From Pseudanabaena sp. FACHB-2040 (GTDB lineage: Bacteria > Cyanobacteriota > Cyanobacteriia > Phormidesmidales > Phormidesmidaceae), in NCBI RefSeq assembly GCF_014696715.1, contig NZ_JACJQO010000004.1, positions 62,001 through 126,000 on the forward strand: a DNA stretch of 64,000 bases, written 5' to 3'. Shown here piece by piece: positions 27,793 to 35,199 of this stretch. The position numbers were made by a program, and so were the translations under genes. The notes under the pieces were generated by a model that was not told the DNA's origin, made no database searches, and saw only the letters and a list, made by a program, of their open reading frames with translations. Position 1 is the first letter of the stretch; every line of letters begins with the position of its first letter.

Positions 27793-27960
27793 ATGGCTAA
27801 ACCTAATAAATGGAAGCATAAGGAAACGGATGTAAGGCGCTATCCTAAAGCGTTCTTTCCTTTGTTTGATTTGCTGGCTATTACTCTGGATAAGCTTAGC
27901 AATGAGGAGATTGAGAGGCTGGTGAATGCTGTACAGAGCAGGTACACCTCCTCTAATTGA
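27793..27960 (+). CDS. Small basic protein of unknown function (55 aa)
   Basis: An ATG-started ORF of 55 codons. It begins MAKPNKWKHKETDVRRYP and later reads FFPLFDLLAITLDKLSNEEI, ending in NAVQSRYTSSN. It is basic at the N-terminus with a short amphipathic helix after it. GAAGGGAATG, 9-18 nt upstream, gives a plausible ribosome-binding site overlapping the end of the remnant before it. I do not recognise the family. Confidence 0.4.
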   Translation: MAKPNKWKHKETDVRRYPKAFFPLFDLLAITLDKLSNEEIERLVNAVQSRYTSSN

Positions 27961-28095
27961 ATGATTAAAATAATTTAAGAAGTATCATCCTGTAAGTAGA
28001 GGAGGTATTTCCTCTACTTTTATTTGAGTAAGTTGAAAGCTTAATTTTTTTTATAAAAGCTGTCACTTAAATTGATTTGCAAGTAATCTAGATGT

Positions 28096-29688
28096 TTGGT
28101 AACGCCTAAAACTGAAGTAAGCGTGCGAATTTATAAAATTGAGTTAAGCAATTTTAGAAGTTTTTCAGAAGCAGAAATCAAACTATCTTCAAGAATCAAT
28201 TTGTTTATTGGCCCAAACAACTCCGGAAAATCAACCTTGCTCAAATCAATAGCTTGGATTCAGCAAGGTTTCCCAGTGTCAATAGACGATATTCGGCTCT
28301 CTAAACAGGAAGCTCATTTAATAATAGAGTTAGAAGACGTAACCAAAGACTATTTTAGTCAAAGTGTCAACAGCAACGAGACTATTCAAATCACCTTAAA
28401 TAAGCCTGGCAACATTAGAATACTAGCAACTCATAAAGATGCAAGGAATCCTGCCAACAAAAAAATAACATTTGATAATACTACTACTTCGACTTCTTAC
28501 TCATATTCTATTCGAAGTCAAGAACCAGACAATTTCATTTATCCATATTTCTCAAGAAGAAAGACTAGCCATTACGATGAGACGATAAACCTCTCAAGTG
28601 CTTCTTCAATAACTGGAAACTTTCAATATTTGTATTCAAAAATTGATCGAATTTCCAATTCACAGTTACCTGCGAATAGAGAATACGTTGAAGCATGTCA
28701 AGAGATACTAGGATTTCAAATCACGGCAGTTCCTTCTACAAATGGGAAAAGAGGCGTCTATGTGGTGAATAATTTTGAACATGTACCTCTAGATAAAATG
28801 GGAGAAGGCATTGCAAATATAGTTGGCTTGGTAGTTGACTTATGTGTGGCTGAAAATCAACTATTTCTAATAGAAGAGCCGGAAAATGACGTTCATCCAA
28901 AAGCTCTTAAAAAACTTCTCAAATTAATTGTCGAAAAGTCTAAAACGAATCAATTTATAATCACAACTCACTCAAACATTGTCGTGAAACACCTTGGGGG
29001 ACAACTACAATCAAAACTGTTTAGAGTAACAATGAACTTTGAGAATAGAATCCCTACTTCAGTAGTAGAAGCTGTCAATGATTCACCAGAATCGCGCCTG
29101 CAAATACTAGAAGAGTTAGGATATGACTTCTTTGATTTTGATATTTGGTCTGCTTGGTTATTTCTTGAAGAGTCAACAGCGGAAAAAATCATTAGAGAGT
29201 ATTTAATTCCTTGGTTTGCTCAAGAATTAGTGGGTAGACTTAGAACTTTCTCAGCTCGTTCATTGAGCGAAATTGAAAGCAAATTTGATTCCTTTAATAA
29301 ATTATTTGTGTTCCTACACCTACAACCCCTCTACAGAAATTTAGCTTGGGTAATTGTTGACGGTGGGGCTCAAGAGAAAGGTTTAATTGAGAAACTACGA
29401 GCAACTTATCAAGCTGGTGGATGGAATCAAGATAATTTTTTGCAATTTTGTGAGCATGATTTTGAGAAATACTATCCACAGCAATTTCAGTCAGAGGTAG
29501 ATAAAATCTTGGAAATGCCAAATGGCAGAGATAAACAAGCTTGTAAGGCAAAACTTCTTGGTAAAGTGGAATCTTGGATCAAGCAACAGTCAAGTGAAGC
29601 CAGAAAAGCCTTTGAAGGCTCAGCATCTGAGGTTATTCAAATATTGAAAGAGATAGAACACACTGTTGTTTCTTCCAAAGGCAATTAA
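28096..29688 (+). CDS. OLD-family-like AAA ATPase with TOPRIM-like nuclease domain
   Basis: A 530-residue SMC/ABC-type ATPase. It starts with IYKIELSNFRSFSEAEIKL, has Walker A in GPNNSGKSTLL (about residues 39-49), a signature region in LDKMGEGIANIVGLV, and Walker B in FLIEEPENDVHPKALKKLL followed by FIITTHSN. The C-terminal 180 residues look like the OLD-type TOPRIM nuclease: an acidic residue in LFLEESTAEKIIREYL and a second in WVIVDGGAQEKGL. OLD proteins are phage-defence nucleases. The start is the TTG at 28096, or a GTG at 28123 giving MRIYKIE. The gene is visibly A+T-rich compared with its neighbours and lies beside a RAYT element and a prophage, which suggests recent transfer. Confidence 0.7.
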   Translation: MVTPKTEVSVRIYKIELSNFRSFSEAEIKLSSRINLFIGPNNSGKSTLLKSIAWIQQGFPVSIDDIRLSKQEAHLIIELEDVTKDYFSQSVNSNETIQITLNKPGNIRILATHKDARNPANKKITFDNTTTSTSYSYSIRSQEPDNFIYPYFSRRKTSHYDETINLSSASSITGNFQYLYSKIDRISNSQLPANREYVEACQEILGFQITAVPSTNGKRGVYVVNNFEHVPLDKMGEGIANIVGLVVDLCVAENQLFLIEEPENDVHPKALKKLLKLIVEKSKTNQFIITTHSNIVVKHLGGQLQSKLFRVTMNFENRIPTSVVEAVNDSPESRLQILEELGYDFFDFDIWSAWLFLEESTAEKIIREYLIPWFAQELVGRLRTFSARSLSEIESKFDSFNKLFVFLHLQPLYRNLAWVIVDGGAQEKGLIEKLRATYQAGGWNQDNFLQFCEHDFEKYYPQQFQSEVDKILEMPNGRDKQACKAKLLGKVESWIKQQSSEARKAFEGSASEVIQILKEIEHTVVSSKGN

Positions 29689-29804
29689 TAGAAGAGTTTT
29701 TGCCAGTAACTTGACGGATTTAATTTGGAGCTTCTTCAGGGCTGTTATGCTTTCCTTTCTTCAATAATTAAAACTATTAAAATATTTTTATTTTTCAAGG
29801 CAAG

Positions 29805-29894
29805 GTAAGATGGGCAAAGGGCAAAGCCCGTGCCCATTACAACCCTAAACATTCAAGCAAAATGAATGGGCACGCTTCGCTTTGCCCATCCTAC
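29805..29894. repeat. REP-type palindromic repeat, left of RAYT
   Basis: A 90-nt imperfect palindrome starting GTAAGATGGGCAAAGG and ending CTTTGCCCATCCTAC. It is nearly identical in layout to 24358-24445 and lies about 40 nt past the 3' end of the RAYT transposase gene. Confidence 0.75.
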
Positions 29895-29932
29895 GAATTA
29901 AGGCATTTAATTATTTCCCTTAAGCTTCTTTA

Positions 29933-30463
29933 TTAATCTAACTCCATATCTGCATGAGAAAGAGCAGGTAATAAGCTTGCCCCCCAATCCTCCTCATACA
30001 AGCCCTGCTTAACTGATCGCTTAAAAGAGCTATAAGGCCAATCAGCAGGCGTCAAACAATACCCATGCTTAACCGGATTGTAGTGAATATAATCCAGGTG
30101 GCAACGCCAATCCTCATCATCACGAATGTAATGCTCCCAAAAGCGACGCTGCCAAATGCCCTTCTCCCGCTTTTTCTGCTTTGAAGCATTGACAGCACCC
30201 GCTCCAAGCCCCGTCGAGAACTTGCGCTTAATCACCATCCACCGAATAGAAAAGTCATCATCTCCATCCGGTAGACGCCATAGCGTATGTAAATGGTCAG
30301 GTAAAATTACGATTCCTTCAATGACAAAAGGATATCGCTCCATACCATAACGAAAAGCTGCCCGCAGACGGTCAATATGCTCAATCAGCAGAGGTTGCCT
30401 GTGTTCAGTAACCACCGTGAAGAAGTACGAGCCCCCAGGTTGGTAATAGCGACGGTATTCCAT
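29933..30463 (-). CDS. REP-associated tyrosine transposase (RAYT, IS200/IS605-like)
   Basis: A single-strand HUH-type transposase of about 176 residues. The start MEYRRYYQPGGSYFFTVVT is the typical RAYT N-terminus, so I place it at 30463 although the frame is open to 30544 through the REP. The HUH motif is in LPDHLHTLW, and the C-terminal block is FWEHYIRDDEDW, LDYIHYNPVKHGY. REP palindromes flank it at 29805-29894 and 30517-30549. RAYTs act on REP ends and may spread them. It appears intact. Confidence 0.88.
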   Translation of the reverse strand: MEYRRYYQPGGSYFFTVVTEHRQPLLIEHIDRLRAAFRYGMERYPFVIEGIVILPDHLHTLWRLPDGDDDFSIRWMVIKRKFSTGLGAGAVNASKQKKREKGIWQRRFWEHYIRDDEDWRCHLDYIHYNPVKHGYCLTPADWPYSSFKRSVKQGLYEEDWGASLLPALSHADMELD

Positions 30464-30516
30464 AGCATTAGGAATACCCAGGAGGTGTGATGCGATCGCA
30501 CTTGCAACTATGCTTT

Positions 30517-30549
30517 GTAGATGGGCACGCTTCGCTTTGCCCATCCTAC
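30517..30549. repeat. Short REP palindrome, right of RAYT
   Basis: GTAG-ATGGGCA, a 9-nt centre (CGCTTCGCT), then TTGCCCATCCTAC. It is the right-hand partner of the REP at 29805-29894 and lies just upstream of the transposase start. Confidence 0.7.
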
Positions 30550-30585
30550 GGATCGGTGCTGATTGAAAACCTTGCGGGGACTGGA

Positions 30586-30658
30586 TGGGCGGTACTGGAC
30601 TCGAACCAGTGACATCCTGCTTGTAAGGCAGCTTTCATGCCTACCAAGATACCCACCC
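30586..30658 (-). tRNA. tRNA-Val(UAC)-like sequence; 3' half intact, probable attL
   Basis: The minus strand folds partly as a tRNA of 73 nt. The anticodon loop is CTTACAA (anticodon UAC, valine). The T arm ACTGG-TTCGAGT-CCAGT is perfect, and the acceptor 3' strand ends CCGCCCA; CCA is not encoded. The 5' half is poor: the acceptor has one mismatch and one wobble, position 27-43 is G-G, and the D stem barely pairs. An intact 3' half joined to a degenerate 5' half, at the junction of host and phage genes, is what a tRNA-targeted integration leaves at one end. The full tRNA would then lie at the other prophage end. It could instead be a working but divergent tRNA. Confidence 0.55.
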
Positions 30659-30722
30659 GTACGTCTCCTGTAAAGGCCAGCCGGTCTACGTTTCAGCGCC
30701 TCTCTCATTTAGGCTTTATACC

Positions 30723-30779
30723 TGGGGTCACTTTCAATGGACTAGATCTGGACTACACCAGGTAGTTAAGGTGACCCCA
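30723..30779. promoter_or_regulatory. Inverted repeat TGGGGTCAC / GTGACCCCA around the start of the RHH-like gene
   Basis: TGGGGTCAC (30723-30731) and GTGACCCCA (30771-30779) are perfect 9-bp inverted copies, 39 nt apart. The right copy overlaps the proposed GTG start codon. Ribbon-helix-helix proteins often bind their own promoter, so this is a candidate autoregulatory site. Confidence 0.35.
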
Positions 30780-31406
30780 CCCACAACCCGTATTAAAGTA
30801 ACCATTCAGCTGGAGACAAAGGCTGCGCTAGAGGCAGTAGCGGCCCGTTATGGAATCAGCCTCAGCCATCTCATAGTATCCGCAGCTGTGGGTCGCCACT
30901 TGATGCCTAAGCAGGAGACTGCTGACTTGGAGGCCGTGATGGAATATCTGAGGAGGCTAGAGGCCCAGGTTGAGAACTTACAGGAATTTATAAAACAGAC
31001 CCCACTTAGACCCCACCCCCAAACAGAGAAGCCGAAGAAGAAACGTTGGGGGCCAAAGCTAGGTGTCACCGGCTCTGCCAAGTCTGAACCCGTCCTCGAT
31101 ACAGAATCCCCTTCTGTTGTAGTAAGTCCTATACAGGCTATTGAGGAGGGATTGCCCGTACACATAGACCACCTGATTGACCGCTTCAACGGAGATAAAG
31201 TCCTAAAGGCTCGGCTGTGTCAGTTGGGCGGGCGCAAGGGCGACTTATTCAAGGGCTCTATCACCCACGCTCAGAAAGTCGAGGCAGTCACCCGTGAGCT
31301 GGACCCAGAAGGTCTGCCCTGGTTTCCCACGAGTCCAGACAGGGACTTCTGGGTCCAGACCAGCAGTGTGGTGTTCGTAAGAAAGGTGCTGACTAAGGAT
31401 CTCTAG
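30771..31406 (+). CDS. Ribbon-helix-helix-like protein at prophage end
   Basis: A 211-residue protein. The N-terminal 40 residues (RIKVTIQLETKAALEAVAAR, YGISLSHLIVSAAVGRHL) have the strand-helix-helix pattern of a ribbon-helix-helix DNA-binding domain. A short coiled-coil follows (LEAVMEYLRRLEAQVENLQEF), then a Pro/Lys-rich linker. The C-terminal 80 residues (DHLIDRFNGDKVLKARL to DRDFWV) are unrecognised and may be a second DNA-binding or effector domain. It starts with GTG. It is the first gene next to the probable attL and may be a prophage regulator. Confidence 0.5.
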   Translation: MTPPTTRIKVTIQLETKAALEAVAARYGISLSHLIVSAAVGRHLMPKQETADLEAVMEYLRRLEAQVENLQEFIKQTPLRPHPQTEKPKKKRWGPKLGVTGSAKSEPVLDTESPSVVVSPIQAIEEGLPVHIDHLIDRFNGDKVLKARLCQLGGRKGDLFKGSITHAQKVEAVTRELDPEGLPWFPTSPDRDFWVQTSSVVFVRKVLTKDL

Positions 31407-31622
31407 TGCTCATAGCATGGCCTCATCCAAACACCAGTAGGCCAATTAGCTTAGATATGTTGGCTGTCAACCAGACTCTACTTTAATAAGACGAAAGGCG
31501 CTAAACTTGCTCAGTGCTCTACGTAGCTCAATTTTGTTGTCTTACAAACCCTCAATCTGTTACCAAGATTGTCATTCAACAAATTGCAGCTAGCCTTGCT
31601 ATAGATTTTGATGAGGTGTTTT

Positions 31623-32294
31623 ATGCAAGAACCCAGTAGGTCTGAAGAGCCCCAAGAAAGTACATCCCAAGAGCAACGAAATTCATTAGAACTCCCTGTG
31701 TATAGATCCCCGAGAACCCAATTGGGATCAAAAAATTTCATTGCGTTTACTGGGTATGTAATGCTCTTTCTCAGCGCATTCTTAGCTGCCATCATGATAA
31801 CGCCACCATTTTTAATAGGATATGAGAGGCCGATCCCTCCTCCTGAAATGGGGCTTGAATTCATGTGGTTTTTGCAACATTATGGAGACAGGCTCTTAGC
31901 AATAATACTTATTGTATTCTTCGCCCTTATCGGTCTTCAGCTGCTTGGCGTGGCTGGAAAAACAACACCACGTGTAATTCCTGATGAGGACAGAGGACTG
32001 CTTGAGCCACTGGTGCGTGAAGCGAACAAAGAAGCAATTAATCAGTATGTCATTCTTAGTAGCCTAGGTGGCTTTACTGGTACTTTTCAGAAAATTGGTT
32101 TTTCTGGATTGCCCCTAGCAACAGCAATGCTAACGCTCTTATTCTGCGTATTGTCGTTTATGAATCTGGAGTTTATTGAGTTTGCGAAGCTGACTCTAGG
32201 TGCTTTCATCGGGTCATTTGTTCAACGTAGCGCGGATACGGAGAAACTACGTCAAGTAATCACAAAAGATGGGGATTCACCTGTAGGAATGTAG
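31623..32294 (+). CDS. Membrane protein of unknown function
   Basis: A 223-residue protein with four predicted membrane segments in two pairs: FIAFTGYVMLFLSAFLAAIM and LLAIILIVFFALIGLQLLGV, then LPLATAMLTLLFCVLSFMN and a shorter LTLGAFIGSFVQ. The N-terminus is acidic and polar. I use the ATG at 31623 with GAGG upstream; the frame opens earlier at 31608. Unrecognised. It is accessory cargo between attL and the structural genes. Confidence 0.6.
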   Translation: MQEPSRSEEPQESTSQEQRNSLELPVYRSPRTQLGSKNFIAFTGYVMLFLSAFLAAIMITPPFLIGYERPIPPPEMGLEFMWFLQHYGDRLLAIILIVFFALIGLQLLGVAGKTTPRVIPDEDRGLLEPLVREANKEAINQYVILSSLGGFTGTFQKIGFSGLPLATAMLTLLFCVLSFMNLEFIEFAKLTLGAFIGSFVQRSADTEKLRQVITKDGDSPVGM

Positions 32295-32415
32295 TTGCTG
32301 GGTGTTTCTTATTGGTTCCCCGTACCCATTCAAGCCTCTGTCAAGTAGAAATATTTTTATTGATCCCGAATGAGCCTGTTCACTCTCATGGACGGGATTC
32401 TCGTCCAAAGCTGCC

Positions 32416-33717
32416 ATGCGTCGATTCCACAACCTAGCTATTAGCATCCGGGGCAATCTACCCTCTCCTAGTCATAAGCAACTAGCATGGGCAGGGACCA
32501 TAGGGGGTGCACTTGTGGTGCTGGCGCTGGTTATCTATCTCCCAATGTGGCAAGTCCCCAATAGGGTTACTGATGCCAAAGAGAGAGCTGATATTGAGAA
32601 TGCTAGCCGTCAGACAGTTATCCAGGGTTTAGGAGGCTTGTTCTTTCTCGTCACTACAGGATTGACTCTACGTAGCCTTAGGCTTACTGAAGAAAACCTT
32701 CAGCTTACTGAGGATAAACAGGCCACTGAGCTATTTAGTAAAGCCGTTGAGATGCTTGGAAATCGTAAGCAAGTGGAGGTCAGATTAGGCGGTATCTACA
32801 CCTTAGAGCGAATAGCCAAAGACTCACCTGAAAAACTGTGGATAGTTATAGAAGTTTTAGCAGCATTTATACGAGAACGAGCACCCTTAAAAGCTGAAGA
32901 ACCTAGCGGGGGAATAAACGAATATGTTATACCCCCTCCGATATCACAGATGATTAAGGATACGGATATAGAAGCCCTAATGTTAATAATGCCAAAGATT
33001 TATCTTGATCCGTCCTCTACTACTTTTAAACGTCTAAGAGGTGAGTCCGACATACAAGTTGCATTAACGGCAATCGTAAGACTTACCCAGGAAAAAGAAG
33101 TTAACCAAAGCCTTAATTTTGTTGAAACCAATTTAATACGCTGCAATCTTAGTGGTGCTAACCTTCATGGTGCTGACTTACGTGGGGCAAATCTCTATAA
33201 ATCTAATCTGATTAGGACTGACCTTAGTGATGCCAGGTTTTCGTTGGCCGAACTCAACCGAGCTGACCTAAGCGAGGCTAATTTAAGTGGTGCCGAGTTT
33301 GGTGTTTCCACCCTAAAAGGCGCACAGCTTCATAGGGCTAACCTCAAAGGTGCCACTTTTTTGAATGCTAATCTCAGCGGATCCGAATGTGAACAGGCTG
33401 ACTTTAGCGGGGTTGGCTTCTATCACGGATGTCTTCTGCAGTTTGTTAATTTTAGGGGAGCCAAATTAGTTGGCACGACGTTTAAAGATGCCAACTTGCT
33501 CTACGCATTATTTGAAGACGCTGACCTAAGGGATATTACTTGGGATGACAAAACTCAATGGCCCTCTCCTAAATTCCTTAAGGGTGCTAAGAACATCCCT
33601 AAGGCGCTAAAGAAGCAGCTAGGCCTGACTGACTCGCCGGACCCGCAGCTAGAGGGCGATGATAAAGAGCCAGAGTCCCCAGCGGAATCAGGAGAGGGCA
33701 ACGAACCACAGCCCTAG
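32416..33717 (+). CDS. Pentapeptide-repeat membrane protein
   Basis: A 433-residue protein. Two N-terminal membrane helices (WAGTIGGALVVLALVIYLPM; VIQGLGGLFFLVTTGLTL) precede a helical linker with RLGGIYTLERIAKDSPE, a block common before pentapeptide repeats. From about residue 235 to 370 follow some 25 A(D/N)LXX units (LSGANLHGADLRGANLYKS), giving a right-handed beta-helix. The C-terminus is acidic and disordered. Such proteins are very common in cyanobacteria and their role is mostly unknown. Its stop overlaps that of the opposite-strand gene by four bases. Confidence 0.85.
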   Translation: MRRFHNLAISIRGNLPSPSHKQLAWAGTIGGALVVLALVIYLPMWQVPNRVTDAKERADIENASRQTVIQGLGGLFFLVTTGLTLRSLRLTEENLQLTEDKQATELFSKAVEMLGNRKQVEVRLGGIYTLERIAKDSPEKLWIVIEVLAAFIRERAPLKAEEPSGGINEYVIPPPISQMIKDTDIEALMLIMPKIYLDPSSTTFKRLRGESDIQVALTAIVRLTQEKEVNQSLNFVETNLIRCNLSGANLHGADLRGANLYKSNLIRTDLSDARFSLAELNRADLSEANLSGAEFGVSTLKGAQLHRANLKGATFLNANLSGSECEQADFSGVGFYHGCLLQFVNFRGAKLVGTTFKDANLLYALFEDADLRDITWDDKTQWPSPKFLKGAKNIPKALKKQLGLTDSPDPQLEGDDKEPESPAESGEGNEPQP

Positions 33718-33941
33718 TCCCTCTTCTTCAGCACCACAGCCTGATCACCCGGCTCCAGATTCTCACAATCTGCCCCAGCCTCTTTAATCAGCTCGCCGTC
33801 AGCCCTTTGGATCACGCATTTTACAGTCGCAGTGGCATCTGGGTTCAGCACTAAGTAAAGCTTGAACCCGGCGACGGGGATGACGAATGGCAGGACTAGC
33901 CACAGTACTTTCTTCCAGCGGAACTTTGTCTTCTGCTTCAT
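33714..33941 (-). CDS. Small single-pass membrane protein
   Basis: A 75-residue protein with a basic N-terminus, one membrane helix (VLWLVLPFVIPVAGFKLYLVL) and a small outside domain holding two Cys (VKCVIQ, ADCENL) that could form a disulfide. The start overlaps the stop of the Excalibur-domain gene by four bases (ATGA), so both are translated together. Unrecognised. Confidence 0.55.
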   Translation of the reverse strand: MKQKTKFRWKKVLWLVLPFVIPVAGFKLYLVLNPDATATVKCVIQRADGELIKEAGADCENLEPGDQAVVLKKRD

Positions 33942-34171
33942 CGCCGGGTCTCACAACCTATGCCATCTTTGTCGCCATCGAACCGATGCGGGTCAGAGCC
34001 TACAACTCGGAAGTTACGGTGGCTGATGTCGCCGCAGTCCAAGTCAGGGGGTGGTGAGGGGATACACACGCCTGGGTAGGAAGGATCGCAGGCAGCGCCA
34101 GTCACGGTTGTTGGCTTAGCCACGATCATGAGAAAGAGCGCGGCGGCTAGGGCTAGGAATAAGGATTTCAT
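33938..34171 (-). CDS. Secreted Excalibur calcium-binding domain protein
   Basis: A 77-residue protein with a signal peptide (MKSLFLALAAALFLMIVA, cleavage near TGA-AC). It then has the Excalibur core, with paired Cys (CDPSYPGVCIP), LDCGDI, and the Ca-binding loop DGDKDGIGCE. The family binds calcium with an EF-hand-like DxDxDG loop and sits outside the membrane. It is the first gene of a two-gene unit with the small membrane protein. Confidence 0.8.
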   Translation of the reverse strand: MKSLFLALAAALFLMIVAKPTTVTGAACDPSYPGVCIPSPPPDLDCGDISHRNFRVVGSDPHRFDGDKDGIGCETRR

Positions 34172-34427
34172 ACACCCAGTAGTGTTCGGTCTGCCTTAGA
34201 GTACCCAGCTACTAGCCACAAGAACGATGAGGATTAAAACGGTGTCTGCCGTATAGACCATAGTAGTTATTTGAGAACTAGCCTAAGCGGCCCAATATGC
34301 TGAAAACCGTTCCGCGCTGATCTCCACCAGCGTACTCTGCGTTAGCTGCTATATGGATACGGGAATTTTGTATAGGAGCACGCCTGCCTAATACGGCAAG
34401 GGCATACACGAGAACGGATTAGACGAT

Positions 34428-34835
34428 ATGAAACGGTTCCTGATTTCATCAGCATTTCTACTTGCTGCACTGATTGTGACGGCATCCCCAGCAAAGGCAC
34501 AAAGAGTCCAGGGAGAGCTATCTCTGGAAGCGGAAAACGGTACTTTTCTCGGCTGTGTAACTTGTGATGATTGGCATCCGAGCAGTATTTGGAACCCCAG
34601 TGGCTTACATGGCTCAGTAAACGGTGGCTTTAGCGTCTGGAGCCCTAATGGCTTATACGGGAGAGCTAGCTCTCCCATGTCAATGTGCAACAACATTACC
34701 TATAACCAGTTTTACCTAGTTGACTCTAGGGGCCGTGTCCAGGATGAGATGCATATTTCGGACGGTGCGTACACTGAATTGGGGTTAGACCTGATAGATG
34801 CCATTTGCTCGCATCAGCAGCGCTTCAGTCGTTAG
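34428..34835 (+). CDS. Secreted protein of unknown function
   Basis: A 135-residue protein with a clear signal peptide (MKRFLISSAFLLAALIVTA, cleavage near AKA-Q). The mature part has repeated short turns SIWNPSG/HGS and SVWSPNG/YGR, a pattern seen in exported cyanobacterial proteins of unknown role, and three Cys. It is cargo at the left end of the prophage or the flanking host DNA. It ends 14 bases from the converging holin-like gene. Confidence 0.6.
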   Translation: MKRFLISSAFLLAALIVTASPAKAQRVQGELSLEAENGTFLGCVTCDDWHPSSIWNPSGLHGSVNGGFSVWSPNGLYGRASSPMSMCNNITYNQFYLVDSRGRVQDEMHISDGAYTELGLDLIDAICSHQQRFSR

Positions 34836-34849
34836 GATGCTGCATAGCT

Positions 34850-35179
34850 CTACTTACCCAGCATCCTTTCCACCCTATCCAGGTGGGCCTTGACTTCTCG
34901 GATTTCCTGCAAAATCTGTTTCTGCTCACCTCCCAGGTCATCCACCCCATCACTCACCTGTTTAACTCCCTCGGCTGTGCTCTGTAGTTTGTCAGCGAGG
35001 CGTTGGAAGTATAGGGCGGCGGGCTGGGACATCTGCTGCACAACCTGCCATAGCGCAAACAGGACAATAGCTAGCGTTATCAGAGCGGCCCAGCTACCAC
35101 TCTTCACCTCGGTCATGACCGTAGTCACCATACCCGGGTCTGGTGAAGAGGGCACCAGTTCTACGTTTCGATGCTCCAT
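34850..35179 (-). CDS. Holin-like membrane/coiled-coil protein
   Basis: A 109-residue protein with one strong membrane helix (AALITLAIVLFALWQVVQQM) and a C-terminal coiled-coil (LADKLQSTAEGVKQVSDGV, KQILQEIREVKAHLDRVERM). It is the last gene of the leftward structural operon, next to the fibre genes, where lysis functions often lie. A holin, spanin-like or membrane-anchor role is possible; the evidence is size and position only. Confidence 0.45.
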   Translation of the reverse strand: MEHRNVELVPSSPDPGMVTTVMTEVKSGSWAALITLAIVLFALWQVVQQMSQPAALYFQRLADKLQSTAEGVKQVSDGVDDLGGEQKQILQEIREVKAHLDRVERMLGK

Positions 35180-35199
35180 AGCTGTTCCTTAGTTGTTCC

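Noticed and set aside
30771-31406. Integrase next to attL
   Set aside because: The protein has a ribbon-helix-helix-like start and no R-H-R-Y tyrosine recombinase or serine recombinase pattern. No integrase is visible in the window.
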